Shown here piece by piece: positions 48,301 to 53,891 of a DNA stretch of 53,891 nucleotides. This DNA is from Mnemiopsis leidyi (Eukaryota > Ctenophora > Tentaculata > Lobata > Bolinopsidae). Within the stretch, counting starts at the first letter, position 1; every line of letters begins with the position of its first letter. Position numbers and translations under genes: made by a program. The DNA lies in the NCBI GenBank assembly GCA_000226015.1, contig JH152760.1, positions 17,808-71,698 of the forward strand, in the 5' to 3' direction. Under the pieces are notes generated by a model. The model ran no database searches and had not been told where the DNA came from. It saw only the letters and a list, made by a program, of their open reading frames with translations.

Positions 48301-51300
48301 TGGTTTATCTGGACCACCCTCACTTCTCTTGGTCTTCCCCGCGCAACACCCCATCTGGCCTCCAAACTCGTCACCAGCTACGTTGCGCAACTCGATCGTA
48401 TCGGACTCTGGGACTGGGGCATCTTTGTCGCGCAGCACCTCCCTGCTGGAAGAACCGTGACAATTCGTAACTTGATCAAGAGGAACATTGTGCGCAACAT
48501 CACAGACGTGACAGCGCTGAGTGATGAGGAGAAGAGATGTTTGCAGGATTACCACGTGGACGGAAACGTGTTTCATTGTGCACGTGCACTTCATGCGCGC
48601 TTCTCACGAGATTGGAGCAAGGTTGTTACCTGGTACACAGCAGCTGAGATGTTTGATTCTGCTCACAGAATACTTATTGATAAAATAGGTTAGAAGAAAT
48701 TCCATTGCACTTTTTCACCCATTCCCCATATTTTAGTGTCTATACTTATTTTTTTGACAATTGGAGAGTACCAATGAATTCAGCATTCAGTATAGTTTGC
48801 AGTTGACGATGGTAGTGTATTCATTTCACCTGCAATAAAACATACTAACTAAACCCTGCTGTTCAGCTCCTCAGAAAATCGTATCGCGCGAAGAGGAGGA
48901 TCTGTTGCCGCTCCTGGCGGCTCTACACGAGCACAGGCACCAAATCCGGAACTGGAAGAAAGAGGGTGCCATCTACTTCTCATACCTCCACCTACCTGCA
49001 GTTCTCCCAGAGGTGAGAATTTTTACGGGTTTGCGACATTTCAAATCTTTTCCGCAGGCTTGTGTGAATTTAAGATTTGAGAAGTATGTGGGAAAACTTT
49101 CCAAAACTCGAGTCACGTTTGTAATTATATGATATTCACGCATATAAAATATTTCCTTGCGTTTGACTGTTTATACTCCGTTCTCACAGGGAGAGGAGGA
49201 GTTGGAGGGAGTCCGACACAAGATCAGTACTACAGGACACCTGTTAAACGAACTGCCATACAGCTCACTAACGGAGATAACCGCTGTAAACATGATGGGA
49301 CTCAGAACTTGTACTCTTCTTGTTGAGGTTAGGATTTGTTATGTTAGTGAGAGTAGGAGGGGACTTAGAGGTTTGATAGCCGATTCTTACTAATGTTAGA
49401 TTAGGAATTTTCTGAATATGAGATAGGCGAGAAATAATCAAAATTTCTATGCTATGTTTAATTCACATTAAAGGTCCAAAATTTAAGAGGACATCTTAGC
49501 ACATATGCTCGTGCCTGCAAATTCCATCTGAGCACTTGATCGTGCCACTGGGACACTCTCCACTATCTTCACACTTCTTACATGTCTTCTGGCACTTGGC
49601 GGCATACCTGTTCCTCTTGCACTTCCTCTTGCTGAACACACAGTCCTGCTTCTTGTCCTCACAAACCGGCTCTGGGTCGGGCTTGTCGTCTCCGTCCTCC
49701 GCCTTGTAGTCCGTGGCGGCGTCGCTCGGGGTGGAGTCGGTTTCGCTGGTCTTTGTCAACTTAGGGTAGCTGCTGTACTCGAAGAGGTCGCAGTTGTGGT
49801 AGTTTCGGGCGAACTTGACGAATCCCTTGTCGCCCCAACTAGTACCCCAGGAGTTCTTGACGAGTACGAATTCCGGGGTGTACCCGACAGCGGTAACAGC
49901 GTGGTTGGGACGTCCTCTGCAGGTGGTGTCCTTGATGATTCCCCCACTGTACTGCTGGAAGTAGTTCGTCACTTCAAACGCGACAGACAGAGATCCGGCG
50001 ACCAGAGCTGCGATGTTGGCAGTTTCCGTGCGTCCTACTGACTGGTATCCCGAGATCTTGGCCGCAATCATAGCGTCCGGCTTGGAGCTGCTCTTGCACT
50101 TTCCATCGCTAGGGGTGTAGCCGTAGTCGGCGGTGGAAGCCAGGCGTCCACCCTTCCCTGCAGAGTAGGTGTAACAGTCGTCAGGCCAACCCCCGTTACA
50201 CCCGTTCCTCTTGCCCTCGTAGACGCAGTCCAGATACTCCTGCTCGGCGAAGTTCCTCAGTTTTCCAGACACCTGCTGGTACCTGGTCTCCAGACCTCCT
50301 ACTGCTCCGAAAGTCCAGCAGGATCCACAACTTCCCTGGTTCTTTACGGCTGTGACAGCTTCCTCGTCCGTCCACAGCTTACTCTCCGGCACATCTGTCA
50401 TCAGGTCGGCTGAGAGAGGGGCAGAGTTGGGGAGGTGTCCGGTGATGTTCAGTCCCAGGTACTGTCTCTTCTCGTCTTCAGTCATCGCCGAGAAGAAGTT
50501 CAGTCCGAAAACAGCAGAATCACTTTCCTCGTTAGCCTGAGCTACCAGCTCAGCGTTACTCCTGAACAGCATCAGTCTCATCCTATCCTCACTGTCTTTA
50601 TACTGCAGGTGCTCCTTAGCTTTGTAGTCTCCGTACAGTTTCAAGGTCTCCTGAGGCGATCTGAGAACACCTCGGAGAGAGTGCTCCAGAGAGAGGGTTG
50701 TTGCCAACAAGCAGAGAGCTATGAAAATCTTCATCTTTGTTCGGGGGAGTGAGATCTGCAGGACCTGCAGCTCGTATTTATGTGATGTTTGATCAAGGGG
50801 TGCCGCGTTTCTGGAGACTGTCCAGAAAGATACCGTCAGATTGGTGTCTCAGGACCTGACAGCTGTAAATCTATTAGCACTCTCCTCTCGTCTTTGTTTT
50901 AACTCCTAGATTGCAAGACTTGTTGTCTGCACCTTTGTTGGATAATTAACTTTGTCACAATTTACTGTTGATTCTTTGTACTTTGGTACCTTAAGTGCCA
51001 TTGCCCTGCCCGTAATTTCGTGATGCCAGATGTATAAGAAATCACGTATGCTCTTTAAATTAAAGCTGCAAAATTCAATTCAAGTAAGAACGAGATCTAT
51101 TTTTGCTTCAACTGTCGCATTTATTCAAAGAAAGAAAACAGGGTGGAGGTCTTTAAAGACTTCAACCCTCTTTGTCCTCTTACTTTCTAGCCGGAGTCTA
51201 TGCTGCTCAGCTAATAAATAAAATCTTCGCTCGTGTTTAAAGTGAACTATGGTAGACTTAGTAAAATATAATAAAGAGTCAAAATGCTTCTAATCTGCTC

Positions 51301-51561
51301 GAATATTGTGCGTCTTGTCATAATAAGTTCGAATTTGTTGCCCGAAATACCTGCGTATTCACTGTCCCTATCTACGAAATTATCAAAATGTTATATCATT
51401 TGCAGGTATGGAGAGCTTTGTTCGGTGAAACGGAAAACAGAGAACTTCTACTGACGATGAAAACTTTCCCTCTACCGAGCGACTACTGGATCAACGATAT
51501 CATTACCAAACTCTCATCCGAAATTGTTTCCGAGGAACAACTTGACTCCATGGTTCATTGA
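42338..51561 (+). CDS. NUP98: Nup98-Nup96 precursor lacking FG-repeat coding sequence, 10 exons
   Basis: Nuclear pore scaffold precursor. Exons: 42338-42406, 45054-45247, 45563-45708, 45928-47426, 47653-47794, 47974-48087, 48266-48688, 48867-49012, 49190-49327, 51406-51561; phases all agree, 1008 residues. The autoproteolytic domain spans about residues 60-200 (PEYYTVPGPAELVNMVKDES, GRIGYGEVKFLG, KFMEYKPETGQWTF) and ends with KHFSQYGL, the H-F|S cleavage motif (cut after residue 197). After an acidic stretch (DDSEDEDEEE) the Nup96 part follows with LDWLSSFALYLRFLPPSA and GLWDWGIFVAQHLPAG, which binds the Nup107/Y complex in animals. Known animal Nup98 has about 700 residues of GLFG repeats and a GLEBS motif before this domain. 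None are encoded upstream on this strand in the window. The first exon stays open to 42242, so it could be internal to a larger gene. A cysteine protease is nested in intron 9. Confidence 0.92.
42776..43210. mobile_element. Foldback/MITE-like element in Nup98-96 intron 1
   Basis: The left arm (about 42776-42918, from tacgctaaaatttcaaaatc) is repeated inverted at about 43072-43210. The arms contain ccaagaaagaatcctgaaaa and its complement. No transposase. Further left, 42593-42775 starts acagggtggttttaaaattt and may belong to the same element. A gap lies in the middle. Confidence 0.75.
42950..42960. other. Assembly gap between duplicated contig ends
   Basis: Eleven Ns. The 109 bases before the gap (42841-42949) and the 110 after it (42961-43070) are the same sequence with a single base inserted, so the gap most likely separates overlapping contig ends and no real sequence is missing. 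Confidence 0.9.
43700..43853 (-). pseudogene. Reverse transcriptase fragment of a jockey/CR1-type LINE
   Basis: The minus-strand reading shows YKSNHSCETATLAIYNDL, then IILLLLDLGAAFDTVNHE, the RT motif with the first catalytic aspartate (LDLSAAFDTVxH in active elements). The frame runs on to 43308 without further RT similarity, so this is a fragment, in intron 1 of Nup98-96. Confidence 0.8.
49496..50734 (-). CDS. Papain-like cysteine protease with C-terminal ShKT and LDLa-like cysteine motifs, intronless, nested in Nup98-96 intron 9
   Basis: Secreted or lysosomal C1 peptidase of 412 residues. Signal peptide at 1-16 (MKIFIALCLLATTLSLEH), an I29-like propeptide to about 110, then the mature domain with catalytic Cys139 (NQGSCGSCW), His278 (RPNHAVTAVGY) and Asn294 (VKNSWGTSWGD), plus GCNGGW. 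A linker rich in D, E, T and P follows (about 330-357). Then come six cysteines at 358, 365, 372, 381, 385 and 388 spaced like a ShKT domain, and four more at 394, 401, 406 and 412 in a C-x(6)-C-SDG-x-C pattern like half an LDL-receptor class A repeat. The gene has no introns and lies antisense inside the last intron of Nup98-96, about 670 bp before its final exon. The catalytic set is complete, so an active enzyme is expected; what the tail binds is unknown. Confidence 0.93.
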   Translation of the reverse strand: MKIFIALCLLATTLSLEHSLRGVLRSPQETLKLYGDYKAKEHLQYKDSEDRMRLMLFRSNAELVAQANEESDSAVFGLNFFSAMTEDEKRQYLGLNITGHLPNSAPLSADLMTDVPESKLWTDEEAVTAVKNQGSCGSCWTFGAVGGLETRYQQVSGKLRNFAEQEYLDCVYEGKRNGCNGGWPDDCYTYSAGKGGRLASTADYGYTPSDGKCKSSSKPDAMIAAKISGYQSVGRTETANIAALVAGSLSVAFEVTNYFQQYSGGIIKDTTCRGRPNHAVTAVGYTPEFVLVKNSWGTSWGDKGFVKFARNYHNCDLFEYSSYPKLTKTSETDSTPSDAATDYKAEDGDDKPDPEPVCEDKKQDCVFSKRKCKRNRYAAKCQKTCKKCEDSGECPSGTIKCSDGICRHEHMC

Positions 51562-52728
51562 GGGAACTCCTCCTTTTTAAGGATACTTGATTGAAAATGG
51601 GACTCTTAAAGATTAAAGAATGTCACTTAGTCATAAGTCACTGCTAATTGGAGTTATCTTTGAATTTTGTCTGTCTTATTAGTCGAGCTGTTTGCTGATC
51701 TAAGTGTTGTTTTTTTCATGAGTTTTATTTCTTTTGAAGATTGCCGAGTATCATATTTTTCTGGTAGACTTAAAATTTGGTACTTGCACTCTTTGTGAGA
51801 AGATAGAAGTGAAACATTCTTGTAGATTTTAAATAAAAATGACCGATGATTTGTCCAACGAATAAAGAGAACTGACTACTATTAAATAATGATGTAATTT
51901 ATAATCATAAGATAACGGGTATGATACTTGAACTCCGATGGCTGCGATACCGCTTGTCCAAAAACTTGTAAACTATTTCCGCTTTTTAACTCTTTTATTA
52001 GATTTGTATCAATTCAAGGTCATCAAAATAAATGTATGAATCGTTCGTTGACATTAGTTTCACTGTTAACTGACTTACAAAAATACTTCAAAATTATTTG
52101 CTTTTATGCACTGATTAAATAACTTTTGAATCTGACGACAAAATATGATAACAAATTTAAATTTTCACAAGAATCTATCCATTAGGCGAAGGCCCCTAAA
52201 GCAGAAGATCGACGACCCCTTATTCCTAAAATCGTATCCTTTTCAAGCAATTTGTTCTTAGATTTATTGTATGTTTAACATTTTTAAATGGCAACTATAA
52301 CTTTATCTTAAACCGTTATACCTATAACAGTTTGAGTGGTTTCTGTAGAAAGTTAGAAGTTAGAACCAGATAATAGCTACCGTATGTAGAAAACTGAGTT
52401 AAGAACTGTTTGAAACTAGGTCTAGGTTCTGACTATATTGTCTTCTTCGTCCATTAGTCACATACCAGTCCCCATTGCACACTGACTAATGGGTTTAAAT
52501 GCAGTTCTAATCACCATATTAACGAGTTGATATCATTGATTGTATCTTATTAATAGGGTTTCTCTACTTTCTGAAGCTCCCATATCCTCCCACCGATTGT
52601 ACGAAAATTAGAACTGCATTTCGGGGGAACTAGGACGTGTACCGTGTCGCCTGTTCTCCTTAACACTGTCACATGATATATAGCGAGCTCATCTAGTTGT
52701 TGGTTTACGGTCCCTCCCTCGCCTAAAC
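51562..52728. other. 3' UTR of Nup98-96 and 5' flank of the U1A/U2B'' gene
   Basis: AT-rich. No exon recognised before 52729. The frame open on the minus strand at 52753-52550 overlaps the snRNP exon and matches nothing I know. Confidence 0.45.
51832..51837 (+). terminator. Poly(A) signal AATAAA, Nup98-96
   Basis: First AATAAA after the stop, 271 nt downstream; a second stands at 51861-51866. Either could serve. Confidence 0.6.
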
Positions 52729-52801
52729 ATGGGGCGTGGCATGTACCCCCCACAGCCTACCATTTACGTTAACAACCTCAATGACAAAGTCAAAAAAGAA
52801 G
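52729..52801 (+). CDS. U1A/U2B''/SNF-family snRNP protein, first exon only
   Basis: First coding exon of the RRM protein that binds stem-loops of U1 and/or U2 snRNA. It encodes 24 codons plus one base. After MGRGMYPPQ comes PTIYVNNLNDKVKKE, which contains RNP2 (IYVNNL) and the following helix start, characteristic of the N-terminal RRM of this family. The ATG at 52729 has A at -3 and G at +4; an in-frame ATG at 52741 is the alternative. The exon ends GAA G|GTCAGT in phase 1, a donor weaker than the U1 consensus. The rest of the gene lies to the right of the window. Whether it is closer to U1A or U2B'' cannot be told from one exon; most invertebrates have a single SNF-like protein doing both jobs. 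Confidence 0.85.
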
Positions 52802-53583
52802 GTCAGTCAATGATTTTGGTGCTGTATTTTCAATTTATCCCCTTTGTTTGAGTGGGTAAGTTTCTTCCTGGTAAGTTTAATTCCAACGCGTTTGTTTTAT
52901 TCACCGATCTTTTCACGGTAAGAACTGGTAAACCATATTTAGGATTTACTATTGGCGATTTTTCTTCACGTTGTTGCATTGGCAAGTTTCGGGATTAGCT
53001 CTTGCTTGCAGCTACGCATTTTGAATTCATGCGGGCTAGTAAGTCTATTGATGACATGACTGTTCCAATCAGTATCTGTATTCTGTCAGTGTTAGGGCTA
53101 TAAAGTGACAATGCCATGCAAGGTAATGTAGTTCAGCTTTTCCCTGCTCTTTTCGCTCTTTTTTTCTAACACACCGGGTGAGTCTTAGTATATACTTCTC
53201 TGCATTATTGGGCCAGGTAATTTCGTCAACTCTCTCCTAAACCGTGGTTTTGTAAGTTGAATGTTTATTAATGACTGGACTACATGGGAACCTCTTAGGG
53301 CGTTGTTTGCTTAAGTGTATGGATTTACCTTTAGCTTTGGTAATTGTGTAAAAACGTAATGGGTAAGTTCACACAGAAAGTCCTGCAAAATGGTGACATT
53401 TGGCAACACTTTAATATGTAAGTCCTGGTATGTTTTGATTGGTCACTACCTACAAACTTAGCAAAATTGTTCATTCATGGTAAGTTCAATTACCTTTGAG
53501 CTTTGAGTTGATTGTTTCCGTGCTTTTTCAACCCCCGTAATATTTCGGGTTGGCAAATTCTATGTTGTAAAAAGGGTAAGTCG

Positions 53584-53891
53584 ATCATGGCGAAGTTCAG
53601 AGCTTAGTAATTTACATCTGTTTGGTAAGTTAAATCTGTTTCGTAAGTAATATCTGCTTGGTAAGTTACATCAACCTGGTAAGTTACATCTGCTTGGTAA
53701 GTTACATCTGCTTGGTAAGTTACATCTTTTTAGTAAGTAATATCTGCTTGGTAAGTTACATCTGCTTGGTAAGTTACATCTGCTTGGTAAGTTACATCTG
53801 CTTGGTAAGTTACATCTTGCTTGGTAAGTTACATCTGCTTGGTAAGTTACATCTGATTGGTAAGTTACATCTGCTTTAGTAAGTTACATCT
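53584..53891 (+). repeat. 18-bp minisatellite of 5' splice-site motifs (GGTAAGTTA) in intron 1 of the U1A/U2B'' gene
   Basis: About fifteen copies of ttggtaagttacatctgc in the sense orientation, cut by the window edge. Each carries GGTAAGT, complementary to the 5' end of U1 snRNA. Before the array the intron already has some eight scattered GTAAGT motifs from about 52856 on. Confidence 0.93.

Noticed and set aside
52550..52753. Minus-strand 67-residue frame near the snRNP gene
   Set aside because: It overlaps the plus-strand U1A/U2B'' exon and promoter region and resembles nothing known.
53658..53879. Repeated LVSYICLVSYI frame
   Set aside because: Translation of the 18-bp splice-site-like minisatellite; no coding signature.

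Overview
The window is nuclear DNA of an animal. It carries intron-rich metazoan genes (animal-type fatty acid synthase, Nup98-96, DCAF11, glutaminase, VAP, an SLC29 transporter, Cu/Zn SOD, a U1A/U2B''-family snRNP protein), AT-rich noncoding DNA, a tRNA-derived SINE, MITE-like elements and decayed LINE reverse transcriptases. Several proteins are strongly diverged, and an intronless papain-like protease with a ShKT tail sits inside another gene's intron. That combination would fit an early-branching marine invertebrate (ctenophore or cnidarian), but this is an inference and the species cannot be fixed from the sequence.

Layout. Positions 1-14042 (minus strand): the 5' part of a fatty acid synthase gene, 17 exons covering KS, AT and the start of the post-AT linker, running off the left edge. 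Its introns hold minisatellites, two copies of a MITE, a SINE and an assembly gap. Positions 16018-26517 (all minus strand): a two-pass membrane protein of unknown family, intronless DCAF11, glutaminase and an equilibrative nucleoside transporter. Positions 27335-31293: a two-pore-domain K+ channel-like gene (plus) convergent with a VAP gene (minus). Positions 31.3-40.3 kb: a transposon-rich tract with a LINE relic bearing a restriction-like endonuclease, another RT relic, and two copies of a poly-G-bounded foldback element. Positions 40409-41164 (minus): the 5' three exons of a secreted Cu/Zn SOD. Positions 42338-51561 (plus): a Nup98-96 gene with no FG-repeat coding sequence in the window, and a cysteine protease nested antisense in its last intron. 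Positions 52729-52801 (plus): first exon of a U1A/U2B''/SNF gene.

Exon models were built by hand from splice sites. For the FASN, GLS, SLC29, VAP, SOD and Nup98-96 genes every exon joins in phase and the length arithmetic closes.

The most striking pattern is that tandem arrays sit against, and seem built from, splice sites. Intron 8 of FASN contains roughly 48 copies of a 19-bp unit carrying CAG|GTACGT, the same 9-mer as the real 5' splice site. Intron 1 of the U1A/U2B'' gene carries about 23 GTAAGT motifs, mostly in an 18-bp array and all downstream of an in-frame stop, while its authentic donor (GTCAGT) is weaker. Acceptor-side duplications flank FASN exons 2 and 3.
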